A stretch of 64,000 nt of DNA from Candidatus Zhuqueibacterota bacterium (GTDB lineage Bacteria > Zhuqueibacterota > Zhuqueibacteria > Residuimicrobiales > Krinioviventaceae), in the NCBI GenBank assembly GCA_016934825.1, contig JAFGSB010000160.1, forward strand, positions 1 through 64,000. Direction: 5' to 3'. The notes beneath the pieces were generated by a model. That model did no database searches. It worked only from the letters and a program-made list of their open reading frames with translations, and had not been told where the DNA came from. Shown here in pieces: positions 34,755 to 44,497 of this stretch (positions are counted from its first letter, which is position 1; each line of letters begins with the position of its first letter). The position numbers and the translations under genes are program-made.

Positions 34755-37373
34755 ATGACATCGAATGAAATCAGACAATCATTTTTAGATTTTTTTAAAG
34801 GTAAAAGCCATCATGTTGTTCCCAGCGCGCCGGTCGTGCCGCAGGACGATCCGACATTATTGTTCACCAATGCGGGAATGAACCAGTTTAAAGATATTTT
34901 TATGGGAACCCGCCAAATTAAGTATCCGCGTATTGCCGATTCACAAAAGTGTATCCGGGTGTCCGGTAAACATAACGATCTGGAAGAAGTTGGCCGGGAC
35001 ACTTATCATCATACTTTTTTTGAAATGCTGGGTAACTGGTCGTTCGGAGATTATTTTAAGGCGGAAGCAATTCAATGGGCGTGGGAATTGTTGACCGATG
35101 TTTGGAAGTTACCCAAAGATAAATTATACGCAACCGTTTTTGCCGGTGATGAAGCAGATAAAGTGGAACCGGATATTGAAGCGGAAGAAGAATGGAAAAA
35201 GCAGACCGATATCAATCATTCGCATATATTACGTTTTGATAAAAAGGATAACTTTTGGGAAATGGGCGATACCGGTCCCTGCGGCCCCTGCTCCGAGATC
35301 CATATCGACCGCGGCCCGGAATTTTGTGACAACAGTGATCCGGACCACGTTTGCGCCGTAAACAGCGGCTGCGCGCGTTTTATCGAATTATGGAACCTGG
35401 TGTTCATACAATATAATCGCGATCAAAACGGCAAATTGCATTTATTGCCCGCCAAACATGTTGACACAGGAGCGGGTTTTGAAAGACTGGTGTCGGTTTT
35501 ACAAAACACAAAATCAAATTACGATACGGACACTTTTACACCAGTAATACAGGCGATCTCCGATTTAACCGGAAAAACATATACGGACGGAGAAACCGGG
35601 GTGGCGTTCCAGGTATTGGCCGATCACATCAGGGCTTTGTCGTTCGCTATTGCCGACGGTGCCATTCCCGGAAATGAAGGAAGAGGTTATGTTTTAAGAC
35701 GTATTCTCCGACGGGCGGCAAGATTCGGCCGAGTGCTGGACATGCACGAACCGTTTTTTTATAAACTGGTTTTCCCCCTCGTTACAGTGATGGGTAACGC
35801 TTACCCGGAAATAAAGGAACGACAGGATTATATATCACGTGTTATCCGGGCCGAGGAAGAAAGCTTTGGAAGGACTCTTGACCGCGGGATCGAGATTTTT
35901 GAACAAAAAGCGAAAAAAACTTTGGCCGGGGGCGGTAATATATTCCCGGGTAAAGATGCCTTTTTACTTCATGACACCTATGGTTTTCCACTGGATTTGA
36001 CGCAGCTGATGGCGGAAGAAAAGGGATTATCTGTGGATGTAGCGGGTTTTAATCTGGAAATGGATCAACAGCGTGAAAGATCGGGTAAAGACCGCAAGGC
36101 TGTGTATGAAACGGTCAATTTAACGACGAACGACAAGTCGGAATTTGTCGGTTATGAAAAGGACGAGACGGAGACGGAAATTATTCTTTTTGAAAAAGAC
36201 CGTATAATATTGAAAAAAACGCCGTTTTACGCGGAATCGGGAGGTCAGGTTGGTGATACCGGTATCATAACCAATGACAATTTCCAATTCAATGTAACCG
36301 GCACCAAATATGTCGGCGAGCATATCGTTCATTTTGGCGAAATGGTTTCCGGTAATCCGCCCAAAGCAGGCGACCGCGTGACCGCCAGAATAAATATTCA
36401 AAAACGGCGCGCAACGGAAAGAAATCACACGGTCACACATTTGCTACATAAAGCGTTACGGACCGTGCTGGGAGAGCATGTTCACCAGGCCGGTTCGCTG
36501 GTCCATCCCGATTATATGCGGTTTGATTTTTCTCATTTTGAGAAAATAAGCGATCGGGACCTGAGGAAAATTGAAGATATTGTCAATCAGCAAATACTTG
36601 AAAACCGTAAAACAACCTGGCAGGTTATGCCGCTTGAAGAAGCAAAGCAGAAAGGCGCAATGGCCCTTTTTGGTGAAAAATACGGCGAAAATGTCCGTAT
36701 GGTTGAAATAGAGAATTACTCCCGGGAATTATGCGGCGGCACCCATGTTTCCGCAACCGGGGAAATCGGAGAGTTTGTTATTACCGGGGAGAGTGCGATA
36801 GCGGCCGGGACCCGGAGAATCGAATCGATAACCGGTTTAAAATCGCTGGAATATTTTCGGGGTTTTAAACAATTACTGGAAGACTCTTCCAAACTGCTTG
36901 CCTGTCCCCCTGAAGAAACCATAACGCATATCAAAGTATTACTTGATGAAAGAAAGGCCCTTGAGCAGGAGCTTAAAAAATATCGGGAGAAAAGCTCAAA
37001 AAAGGAAATCGAATCTCTGCTGGAGAATAAAAAGAATATAAATGGTATTAATATAATTGCCGGAGAAATACATGTAAACAATGTTGATGAATTACGAGTA
37101 TCCGGCGATATCTTGAGAAAGGGGCTTGGTTCGGGAATCGGTGTTTTGGGGGCAGTTATAAATGAGAAAGTGAATTTTGTATGTATTGTCACAAAAGATG
37201 TGATCGAAAGCAAAAAGATTAAAGCCGGAGATATTGTGAAAGAAGTGGCCGCGATAGCCGGAGGCAGCGGCGGCGGGAGTCCGCACATGGCGGTTGCCGG
37301 AGCTAAAGACTTGTCAAAACTTGGATCAGCACTTTCTGAAACGGAAAAAATAATTAAACGTAAGTTAAATTAA
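34755..37373 (+). CDS. alaS: Alanine-tRNA ligase
   Basis: AlaRS of 872 residues, the full-length class II enzyme with editing. The class II motif 1 region appears in FTNAGMNQFKDIF, motif 2 in TYHHTFFEMLGNWSFGDYF, and motif 3 near GNEGRGYVLRRILRRA. The editing domain metal motif is HTVTHLLH (H at about 557 and 561) with the later CGGTHV (about 659-664). The C-terminal oligomerisation domain ends in GGSGGGSPHMAVAGA, typical of AlaRS. The window also encodes tRNA-Ala(CGC), a substrate. It starts a run of closely spaced plus-strand genes. Confidence 0.98.
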   Translation: MTSNEIRQSFLDFFKGKSHHVVPSAPVVPQDDPTLLFTNAGMNQFKDIFMGTRQIKYPRIADSQKCIRVSGKHNDLEEVGRDTYHHTFFEMLGNWSFGDYFKAEAIQWAWELLTDVWKLPKDKLYATVFAGDEADKVEPDIEAEEEWKKQTDINHSHILRFDKKDNFWEMGDTGPCGPCSEIHIDRGPEFCDNSDPDHVCAVNSGCARFIELWNLVFIQYNRDQNGKLHLLPAKHVDTGAGFERLVSVLQNTKSNYDTDTFTPVIQAISDLTGKTYTDGETGVAFQVLADHIRALSFAIADGAIPGNEGRGYVLRRILRRAARFGRVLDMHEPFFYKLVFPLVTVMGNAYPEIKERQDYISRVIRAEEESFGRTLDRGIEIFEQKAKKTLAGGGNIFPGKDAFLLHDTYGFPLDLTQLMAEEKGLSVDVAGFNLEMDQQRERSGKDRKAVYETVNLTTNDKSEFVGYEKDETETEIILFEKDRIILKKTPFYAESGGQVGDTGIITNDNFQFNVTGTKYVGEHIVHFGEMVSGNPPKAGDRVTARINIQKRRATERNHTVTHLLHKALRTVLGEHVHQAGSLVHPDYMRFDFSHFEKISDRDLRKIEDIVNQQILENRKTTWQVMPLEEAKQKGAMALFGEKYGENVRMVEIENYSRELCGGTHVSATGEIGEFVITGESAIAAGTRRIESITGLKSLEYFRGFKQLLEDSSKLLACPPEETITHIKVLLDERKALEQELKKYREKSSKKEIESLLENKKNINGINIIAGEIHVNNVDELRVSGDILRKGLGSGIGVLGAVINEKVNFVCIVTKDVIESKKIKAGDIVKEVAAIAGGSGGGSPHMAVAGAKDLSKLGSALSETEKIIKRKLN

Positions 37374-37406
37374 AAACTGAAACATCCGAAAGGACTTGTT
37401 AAATAC

Positions 37407-38153
37407 GTGAAGGTAATAGAAAAGCTTTTTCAGGCTAAAGAGACAAGAGGGGCGGGTTATTTTGTTTTGATTGATCCCGATAAACAGGATATTCCCAGGG
37501 CTGTTAAAATGGCAAAAAAATGTGAGAAAGCGGATGTAGATGCCTTGCTTGTGGGTGGCAGCCTTTTGTTCGCCCATTATTTTGATGAACTCATACAGGC
37601 GATAAAGGCCGAATGTGCTCTGCCGGTCATTATTTTCCCGGGAGGAACGAGACAAATTTCACCTTTTGCCGACGCCATTTTATTTATTTCTCTGATAAGC
37701 GGGCGAAATCCAAACACGCTTATCGGTGAACAGGTTACTTCCGCTCCCATTATCAAAGCCATGGGACTGGAAGCCATATCCACGGCGTATATGTTTATCG
37801 AATCGGGCAACATCACCACCGCCCAGTTTATGAGCGATACCAGGCCCATACCACGGGAGAAACCGGATATCGCAATTGCCCACGTGCTGGCCGCGGAATA
37901 TCTTGGGATGAAATTTGCTTACCTTGAAGCCGGAAGCGGCGCGAAACATTCGGTCCCGGACAGCCTCATCAGCACTCTCCAGGAGTATGTTACCATACCC
38001 CTGATCGTGGGCGGCGGGATCCGAACGCCGGAAGAGGCCCGAAACAAAGTCCTTGCGGGCGCCAGTTTTATTGTAACGGGTAATGTTTTGGAAAAAAACA
38101 ACGATTCGGAATTTATTAAAGCGTTTGCACAGGCTGTGCATATAAAAGATTAA
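37407..38153 (+). CDS. Geranylgeranylglyceryl phosphate synthase-like protein (PcrB/GGGPS family)
   Basis: The 248-residue protein has the TIM-barrel motifs of the GGGPS family: YFVLIDPDK (residues 18-26), VDALLVGGSL, PVIIFPGGTRQISPFADAIL, ISLISGRNPNTLIGEQV, a YLEAGSGAKH motif, and the phosphate-binding IPLIVGGGIRTPEEA. The enzyme joins a prenyl diphosphate to glycerol-1-phosphate, the first ether-lipid step in archaea; it also occurs in some bacteria, where its physiological product is less clear. The chain length cannot be told from sequence. It starts with GTG 33 bases after alaS. Confidence 0.88.
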   Translation: MKVIEKLFQAKETRGAGYFVLIDPDKQDIPRAVKMAKKCEKADVDALLVGGSLLFAHYFDELIQAIKAECALPVIIFPGGTRQISPFADAILFISLISGRNPNTLIGEQVTSAPIIKAMGLEAISTAYMFIESGNITTAQFMSDTRPIPREKPDIAIAHVLAAEYLGMKFAYLEAGSGAKHSVPDSLISTLQEYVTIPLIVGGGIRTPEEARNKVLAGASFIVTGNVLEKNNDSEFIKAFAQAVHIKD

Positions 38154-38286
38154 TCAGGTATTTTTAGAAATTATAAATAATAAATTAACAATTTAAATCA
38201 CTAAAAACTGACTAAAAAAGAGGGCACATATCGCTCATTCAAAAATTCATAATGTTTAGAAGAAAAACAGAGTTTTTAAATTATAT

Positions 38287-39081
38287 ATGCAATTTATTGA
38301 TACTCACTCTCATGTGTTAGCCTACTGCGACGACGGCGCTCCAAATTGGGAAATTTCTCTGGAAATGTTGAGGGATGCCGAGAATGATGGAATTGCTGAA
38401 CTGGTCTGTACCCCTCATATCCTGTCCAGGGGTGAACTTGAAAATGAAACAGAGTTATGGTCTTTATACAAGGAGCTTTTGAAACTGGCTGAAAACGCCC
38501 AAATTGCAATAAAAATTCATATGGGCTCTGAGCTTTATGTCTACCCCGAATTAAAAATTGAAAAAAGAATATCCACCCTGGCACAAAACGGCAAATATTT
38601 TTTAGCGGAATTTCCGATGGCTCTGATACCGGAATTTGTTCCACAATTGTTCTTTGATCTGCTTATGGAAGGGAAAACGCCGGTTATAGCGCATCCTGAA
38701 CGGAACGGCGGTTTTATTGAAAATCCTAAAAAGGCTTATGAATTTGTTGAAAGAGGATCATTGCTGCAATTAACTGCCGGAAGCCTGCTGGGGATTTTTG
38801 GCAGAACCATACAAACTGTGGCCGAACAATTGATTGATGCCAATCTGGTTCATATTATTGCAACCGATGCCCATAATCTTTCCTCCAGACCTTTAAGATT
38901 AAAAGAAGCATTTCTTTATGTTCAGGAAAAATGGGGGGATGAAAGGGCACGCGCCCTCTGTTATGAAAATCCTAAAAAACTCATTCAGGGACAACAGATT
39001 AATATTGGGGAGCCCGTTTCCATAAATTTTTCCAATAAAAAATCACTGACCGGGAAGATAAAGTCGCTTTTTTTACGTTAA
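38287..39081 (+). CDS. PHP-domain tyrosine phosphatase, CpsB/YwqE type
   Basis: The 264-residue protein has the four PHP metal motifs in order: DTHSH near the N-terminus, CTPHIL, VIAHPERNGG and ATDAHN. It fits the CpsB/CapC/YwqE family of Mn-dependent protein-tyrosine phosphatases that act on capsule and exopolysaccharide kinases. Polymerase-type or histidinol phosphatase PHP proteins are the alternatives. No capsule cluster is adjacent, but the next gene is a GmhA-like isomerase, so a cell-envelope sugar role is possible. Confidence 0.82.
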   Translation: MQFIDTHSHVLAYCDDGAPNWEISLEMLRDAENDGIAELVCTPHILSRGELENETELWSLYKELLKLAENAQIAIKIHMGSELYVYPELKIEKRISTLAQNGKYFLAEFPMALIPEFVPQLFFDLLMEGKTPVIAHPERNGGFIENPKKAYEFVERGSLLQLTAGSLLGIFGRTIQTVAEQLIDANLVHIIATDAHNLSSRPLRLKEAFLYVQEKWGDERARALCYENPKKLIQGQQINIGEPVSINFSNKKSLTGKIKSLFLR

Positions 39082-39128
39082 TAATAATAAACCTTTTCTT
39101 GTTATAAAAGATATACAGGAAGGTAAAT

Positions 39129-39713
39129 TTGAATACTCTTTTAAAAGACATACAGGATCAGCTTCGCGACAGCGCAAGGATTAAAGACGTAATCCGGGAA
39201 AATTTCAGCAACGAAATTTTGACCACTGCGAATCAAATGATAAATTGTTTTAAAAACGGCGGTAAATTGCTTATTTGCGGAAATGGCGGAAGCGCCGCCG
39301 ACGCCCAGCATTTTGCGGCCGAAATGGTGGGAAGGTTAAATTATGATCGCGGTGCTTTAGCGGCTGTCGCCCTGACAACAGACAGTTCCATCCTTACCGC
39401 CGTATCCAATGATTATTCATTCGATCATTTTTTTGCCAGGCAGGTTGAGGCGCTTGGAAACCGCGGCGATACGTTGATTGCGCTCAGTACGAGCGGGCAT
39501 TCTCAAAATGTTTTGAATGCTGTTTATGCCGCGAAAGAGAAAAAAATACAAACAATCGCTTTATCGGGAAAAGACGGAGGAGCTTTGGCAGAATTAGCGG
39601 ATTATAATATTACAATACCTTCCCATAATTCGCAGCGAATTCAGGAAGGCCATATAACAATCATTCATATCTGGTGTAACCTGATAGAAAAAACGCTTTT
39701 CCCGGTAAAATAA
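39129..39713 (+). CDS. gmhA: Sedoheptulose-7-phosphate isomerase-like SIS protein
   Basis: The 194-residue single SIS-domain protein matches GmhA, which makes D-glycero-D-manno-heptose-7-phosphate for the LPS core. Family segments are LLICGNGGSAADAQHFAAEMVGR (about residues 48-70), LTTDSSILTAVSNDYSF, ALSTSGHSQNV and QEGHITIIHI. Catalytic and metal residues of GmhA (His and Glu in the C-terminal half) are visible in the last of these. DiaA, a DnaA-binding relative, is the alternative. It starts with TTG behind AGGAAGGT. Confidence 0.85.
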   Translation: MNTLLKDIQDQLRDSARIKDVIRENFSNEILTTANQMINCFKNGGKLLICGNGGSAADAQHFAAEMVGRLNYDRGALAAVALTTDSSILTAVSNDYSFDHFFARQVEALGNRGDTLIALSTSGHSQNVLNAVYAAKEKKIQTIALSGKDGGALAELADYNITIPSHNSQRIQEGHITIIHIWCNLIEKTLFPVK

Positions 39714-39740
39714 ATCATTACGTTTTTATTAATTTAGTGT

Positions 39741-41831
39741 GTGAACTTGAACTTTTTAAATCCTGGAATCCTTTTCGGTTTATTTGCAGCTGCCATTCCT
39801 CTTTTAATTCATTTTTTAAACAGATCAAAATCAAAGAATATACCTTTCAGTACGCTTGTTTTCCTGAAAGAACTGCAGCAGCAAAAAATACGTCGGATTA
39901 AGATAAAGCAATTATTGTTGTTGATAATCCGCACTCTGATTATCATTTTTCTGGTACTGGCATTCGCGCGGCCTTCTATACGGGGGCCTTTATCAGGCGG
40001 GATGGGATCGAACGCGAATACCAGCGCGGTTCTTATTCTCGACAATTCCTACAGTATGGATTGTTTACAGGAGAACCGGACCCTGCTGTCCATTGCCAAA
40101 TCGACAGCACAACGAATAACGGATCAGATGCGGCAGGGCGATGAAGTGTACCTGTTCACATCCACAGACTCTTCTCAGGATGTCTCCCGGCAAATATATC
40201 ATGATTTTGATTTACTGAAGCAGGACATTCAAAAGAAATCAATCGATTTTCATCCGGCAAATTTGTCGGCGTCTATAAAAACTGCGCATGATATTTTGCA
40301 AAAATCCGCCAATATCAATAAAGAGATATATCTTTTATCGGATTTGCAGCAATCCGCATTCGGCAGGGATTCGAGTAAAATAATAAGCGATAATATAAAG
40401 GCCATTGCGTTTCCGCTGGTAAAAAAACCGGTCAATAACCTGTTAATTAAAGAAATCAATATAGTTTCTACAATTATCGAAAAGGGAAAGTTAGTCGAAC
40501 TGGAAGGAGTTTTCGTCAATACCGGGGATGTACCATCGGGAAACAAACTGGCACAGTTATTTATCAATGAAGAAAAAACCGCGCAAACGACCATAAATCT
40601 CGAGCCCAAAACATCTACGACGGAAAGTTTTAAATTTCTGTTAAACAAAACGGGTTTTATTTCCGGTTATATTTTGCTCGAAGACGATGATTTAAATGAC
40701 GACAACAAACGGTATTTTTCTCTTTTTGTGCCGGATCAGATTAAAATAGCGATTTCCGGAGTGGATGCTTTTGACACCCAGATCATTGAACTGGCTCTGA
40801 ATCCCGGGACTATTCAAAAGTCAAATTTTTTAATTAAAGAAGTGTCCCTCCCTAAAATGAGTTTAATCGAGGCGGAGCAATACGATGTTATTGTATTGTC
40901 CAATAGTGCAGATATTTTACCGGAAACGGTTGAACAAATTAAAGAGTTTGTCGAATCGGGCGGCGGTTTTTTTCTGGTATTGGGAGATAAAATCGATGTG
41001 AATGTCTATAACAGGCTGCTGTCGCGTTTGGGATTACCCAAAATATTAAATGTGATCGGCGGATATTCGGTAGAAAACCCTGTTTTTTCTCTGAGCCGGG
41101 AAGATCTTACGCATCCGATATTTCATGGCATGTTTGAAAGTGAAACGGCAAATTACGCAAAACCCGGGTTCCGCTTTGCCTTTAAAATGGAAGAACAGCA
41201 AGGTGTAGATAAAATAATGTTATACAGCACCGGTGATCCTTTTTTGCTTGAAAAGAAATCAAAAAACGGAACAATGCTGGTAATGACGACCGGATTGAGA
41301 CCCGAATTGTCGGATATTACCCGCCGTACTATTTTCGCCCCTCTCATGACGCGAATCGTCAGTTACGCCGGTTACGGGAAATATTCCAGGCCTCAAAATT
41401 TAAATATCGGTCAGTTTTTGAATTATAAACCAGGTCCCGATTTAATAAGCAGTGATCTTGAAATGAAACGTCCGGATTTACAATATGACCGGCTGGAACC
41501 TGATGTTCGCCCGAACGGCGCCTGGATTAATTATCCCGGAACGGACATACCGGGTATTTATTCCCTGGTAGCGAAAAATAATGTGAATATGCAGTGGGCG
41601 GTAAATGTTTATTCCATAGAATCGGACCTGACACAAATTGAACCAACCGTATTAAAAGATCGTTATAATATAACACTCGCAGATCCGAATTCCGATATGC
41701 AAAAACTGGTTACCCAAAACCGTTATGGTTTTGAATTGTGGAAATATTTTGTTTTTTTCGCTTTTTTACTGTTAATTATAGAGATGATATTATACAGGGC
41801 CGACAAATCTGTTGAAACGGAACAGGCGTAA
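39741..41831 (+). CDS. BatA-like membrane protein with N-terminal helices and vWA domain
   Basis: The 696-residue product begins with a BatA/aerotolerance N-terminal domain: a hydrophobic helix PGILFGLFAAAIPLLIHFL, the STLVFLKELQQQKIRRI segment, and a second helix LLLLIIRTLIIIFLVLAFA with the typical ARP ending. A vWA domain follows, with a DNSYSM MIDAS motif near residue 102, where the family has DxSxS. A last transmembrane segment lies near residue 680 (FVFFAFLLLIIEMIL). It resembles the long vWA proteins of FCB bacteria with unknown function. No MoxR partner is adjacent. Confidence 0.83.
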   Translation: MNLNFLNPGILFGLFAAAIPLLIHFLNRSKSKNIPFSTLVFLKELQQQKIRRIKIKQLLLLIIRTLIIIFLVLAFARPSIRGPLSGGMGSNANTSAVLILDNSYSMDCLQENRTLLSIAKSTAQRITDQMRQGDEVYLFTSTDSSQDVSRQIYHDFDLLKQDIQKKSIDFHPANLSASIKTAHDILQKSANINKEIYLLSDLQQSAFGRDSSKIISDNIKAIAFPLVKKPVNNLLIKEINIVSTIIEKGKLVELEGVFVNTGDVPSGNKLAQLFINEEKTAQTTINLEPKTSTTESFKFLLNKTGFISGYILLEDDDLNDDNKRYFSLFVPDQIKIAISGVDAFDTQIIELALNPGTIQKSNFLIKEVSLPKMSLIEAEQYDVIVLSNSADILPETVEQIKEFVESGGGFFLVLGDKIDVNVYNRLLSRLGLPKILNVIGGYSVENPVFSLSREDLTHPIFHGMFESETANYAKPGFRFAFKMEEQQGVDKIMLYSTGDPFLLEKKSKNGTMLVMTTGLRPELSDITRRTIFAPLMTRIVSYAGYGKYSRPQNLNIGQFLNYKPGPDLISSDLEMKRPDLQYDRLEPDVRPNGAWINYPGTDIPGIYSLVAKNNVNMQWAVNVYSIESDLTQIEPTVLKDRYNITLADPNSDMQKLVTQNRYGFELWKYFVFFAFLLLIIEMILYRADKSVETEQA

Positions 41832-41852
41832 AGATTTATTAAAGAGGTTTTA

Positions 41853-43145
41853 TTGATATATACAGAACAAAAAAATAAAGAACGGGCCATAGTGGTCGGT
41901 TTAATCCGTGCCGGGCAAAGCAGAAAACAGGTGGAAGAATATCTGGATGAATTGGAACTGCTGGCGGACACTGCGGGAGCCGAAATTCTGGAACGTGTTG
42001 TCCAGGACAGGGACAGAATCGATCCGGCATTTATGATTGGCCGTGGAAAGGCCCGAGAACTGGCAGAGACGGCAAAATATCTGGATGCCGATCTCATTAT
42101 ATTTGACGACGATCTCTCACCCGCACAGGTCAAAAATATCGAGGAATTGTGTAAAATAAAAATAGTTGACCGAAGCGGTTTAATTCTTGATATTTTTGCA
42201 AGTCACGCCCGTACAAGGGAAGCGCGGACCCAGGTAGAACTGGCGCAATTAAAGTATTTTTTACCCCGTCTTACTCGGCAATGGACTCACCTTTCCAGGC
42301 AAGTTGGAGGTATCGGAGTAAGAGGTCCGGGCGAAACGCAGTTGGAGGTCGACCGGCGTATGATCCGCAAAAGGATCGCGCTGCTGGAGAGTGAACTTGA
42401 AAAGATCGCCAGGCAAAGAACGCTTCGCCGTAAAAACCGCAGGAATGTTTTTAAAGCGGCTCTTGTCGGTTATACAAACGTGGGGAAATCCACCATTTTA
42501 AATTCGTTGACCAATGCGGAAGCGCTGGTAAAAGATCAATTGTTCGCAACCCTTGATTCGACCATCCGTTCAATGGATCTGTCCAACCGGAATAAAGTGC
42601 TGTTGATCGACACGGTGGGCTTTATTCGTAAATTGCCGCATCACCTTGTCGCTTCATTTAAAAGTACTTTGGAAGAAGTTTCTGATGCGGACCTTTTATT
42701 GCATGTTATTGATATTTCCCTTCCGGAATTCCGTGAACAAATGAGTGTGGTTGATTCGGTTTTGTCGGAATTAAAAATAAATAACCGGCCGGTTTTAAAA
42801 GTTTTCAATAAAATCGATTTACTGGAAGATCCTTCCATAATGCCTTACATCAGGCAAACGGAACAGCCCTGTGTTTTTATTTCGGCTCAGCGTGGTATTT
42901 ATTTGGACGAACTGGAAAAACATATTTTAACCTTAGCCGAACAGCATTCAAAACAAATCCGGATTATATTACCTTTGGATCAGACCAAAATTCTTTCCCA
43001 ACTGCATAATATGGCTGAAATATCAACAATTGAATATCAGGATGACAAGACAATTGTTCATTTAACGGCGTCACCGGTTAACGCAAGTAAAATTAACAGG
43101 CTTGTTAATAATATAAAATTTAAAGATGAATATACTGGTAGCTGA
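41853..43145 (+). CDS. hflX: GTPase HflX
   Basis: HflX is a ribosome-associated GTPase that rescues or splits stalled 70S ribosomes. The 430-residue protein has the N-terminal HflX domain (FMIGRGKARELAE near residue 57, GPGETQLEVDRR near 160), followed by the G domain with G1 GYTNVGKST (about 205-213), the G3 segment LIDTVGFIRKLPHHLV and G4 FNKIDLL. It starts with TTG behind AAAGAGG. Its last 20 bases overlap the start of the next gene, a response regulator. Confidence 0.94.
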   Translation: MIYTEQKNKERAIVVGLIRAGQSRKQVEEYLDELELLADTAGAEILERVVQDRDRIDPAFMIGRGKARELAETAKYLDADLIIFDDDLSPAQVKNIEELCKIKIVDRSGLILDIFASHARTREARTQVELAQLKYFLPRLTRQWTHLSRQVGGIGVRGPGETQLEVDRRMIRKRIALLESELEKIARQRTLRRKNRRNVFKAALVGYTNVGKSTILNSLTNAEALVKDQLFATLDSTIRSMDLSNRNKVLLIDTVGFIRKLPHHLVASFKSTLEEVSDADLLLHVIDISLPEFREQMSVVDSVLSELKINNRPVLKVFNKIDLLEDPSIMPYIRQTEQPCVFISAQRGIYLDELEKHILTLAEQHSKQIRIILPLDQTKILSQLHNMAEISTIEYQDDKTIVHLTASPVNASKINRLVNNIKFKDEYTGS

Positions 43146-44487
43146 TGATGACAAAAACATCTGTACTTCTTTAAAATGGCTGTTGACCCGGGAAGGACAC
43201 GATGTTAAAATATGTTCGAACGGCGAGGAGGCCGTAAAAATCGCCGGTACGGAACAATTTGATGTCGGTTTTATGGATGTGATGATGCCGGGAATAAGCG
43301 GTATTGAAGCCCTTGCGCAGATTATAAAATTGCAGTCCGGCATCAAAATTTTTATGATATCCGGGCAGGCCGATGTTGCAACCGCAGTAAAAGCCACAAA
43401 ACTGGGCGCCTATGATTTTCTGGAAAAGCCGCTCAACCCGGAAAAAGTCATTCTGGAGATTAAAAAAATTCGTGAACAATTTGCGATTAAAACCCGTGTC
43501 AATGAGTTACAAAAACTGGTCGACATTGAGCATAAGATGGTCGGCGACTCCCCGGCCATGCAGAACCTTCGTGAAATTATAACCCGGGCGGCGCCAAGCG
43601 ATGGACGGATTTTGATTTATGGTGAAAACGGGTCCGGGAAGGAACTGGTGGCGCGGGAAATACATTATAAAAGCCACCGGAAAAACGGACCGTTTATTCA
43701 GTTAAACTGCGCCGCAATTCCGAGAGATCTTATCGAAAGCGAATTGTTCGGTTATGAAAAAGGTTCGTTTACAGGCGCTCTTCGCAAAAAACAGGGACTT
43801 ATTGAGCAGGCGGAAGGCGGTTCACTGTTGCTTGATGAAGTGGGAGACATGGCGCTGGAAACACAGGCAAAATTACTGCGCGTCCTGCAGGAAAACGAAT
43901 TTTTTCGTCTTGGCGGTACGAAACCGCAAAAGTTTGATGTCAGAATTATATCGGCCACAAATAAAAATCTGCTGCGGGAGATATCGCTGGGCCATTTTCG
44001 TGAGGACCTGTACTTTCGATTAAATGTTATCCCGGTGACGGTTCCCCCGTTAAGGGAAAGAACGGAGGATATACCCATACTGGTAAAACATTTTGCTGAT
44101 ATTTATTCAAATAAAAACGGCAAGCGGCCGAAAATTTTTTCGGACAGCGCCATGGCGCTTCTTGTTAAGTATCATTGGCCCGGAAATATCCGGGAACTAA
44201 AAAATATTGTTGAGCGATTAGGCATTATGATAAACAATCAGGAGATCGGGGTGCAGGATGTGAATTCGGTGTTGAGCGGCGCGCTGCCTCAAAATTTAAC
44301 GGAAGAAAAAGCCCTGTCTTTTGATGAATCAGTCCCGTTAAAAGAGCAAATCAATAATTTTGAAAAAGATATTATTCTGCAATTATATGATCGATATAAT
44401 GGCAATGTCAGCCGAATAGCCAGTGTTTTACAAACAGACAGAGCAAATCTGCATAAAAAATTAAAAAAGTACGGAATCAGGCCTTGA
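43126..44487 (+). CDS. Sigma-54-dependent response regulator (NtrC family)
   Basis: The 453-residue protein has three domains. The receiver (residues 1-118) has the acidic pocket ADDDK and phospho-acceptor D51 in FMDVMMPG. The sigma-54 activator AAA+ domain has Walker A GENGSGKE (about 166-173) and the GAFTGA-type loop reading GSFTGA (about 212). The Fis-type HTH lies at the end (NVSRIASVLQTDRANLHKKL). It activates sigma-54 promoters on phosphorylation. No histidine kinase is next to it, so it is an orphan regulator here, and its overlap with hflX suggests co-expression. Confidence 0.94.
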   Translation: MNILVADDDKNICTSLKWLLTREGHDVKICSNGEEAVKIAGTEQFDVGFMDVMMPGISGIEALAQIIKLQSGIKIFMISGQADVATAVKATKLGAYDFLEKPLNPEKVILEIKKIREQFAIKTRVNELQKLVDIEHKMVGDSPAMQNLREIITRAAPSDGRILIYGENGSGKELVAREIHYKSHRKNGPFIQLNCAAIPRDLIESELFGYEKGSFTGALRKKQGLIEQAEGGSLLLDEVGDMALETQAKLLRVLQENEFFRLGGTKPQKFDVRIISATNKNLLREISLGHFREDLYFRLNVIPVTVPPLRERTEDIPILVKHFADIYSNKNGKRPKIFSDSAMALLVKYHWPGNIRELKNIVERLGIMINNQEIGVQDVNSVLSGALPQNLTEEKALSFDESVPLKEQINNFEKDIILQLYDRYNGNVSRIASVLQTDRANLHKKLKKYGIRP

Positions 44488-44497
44488 GGGGATTTGA

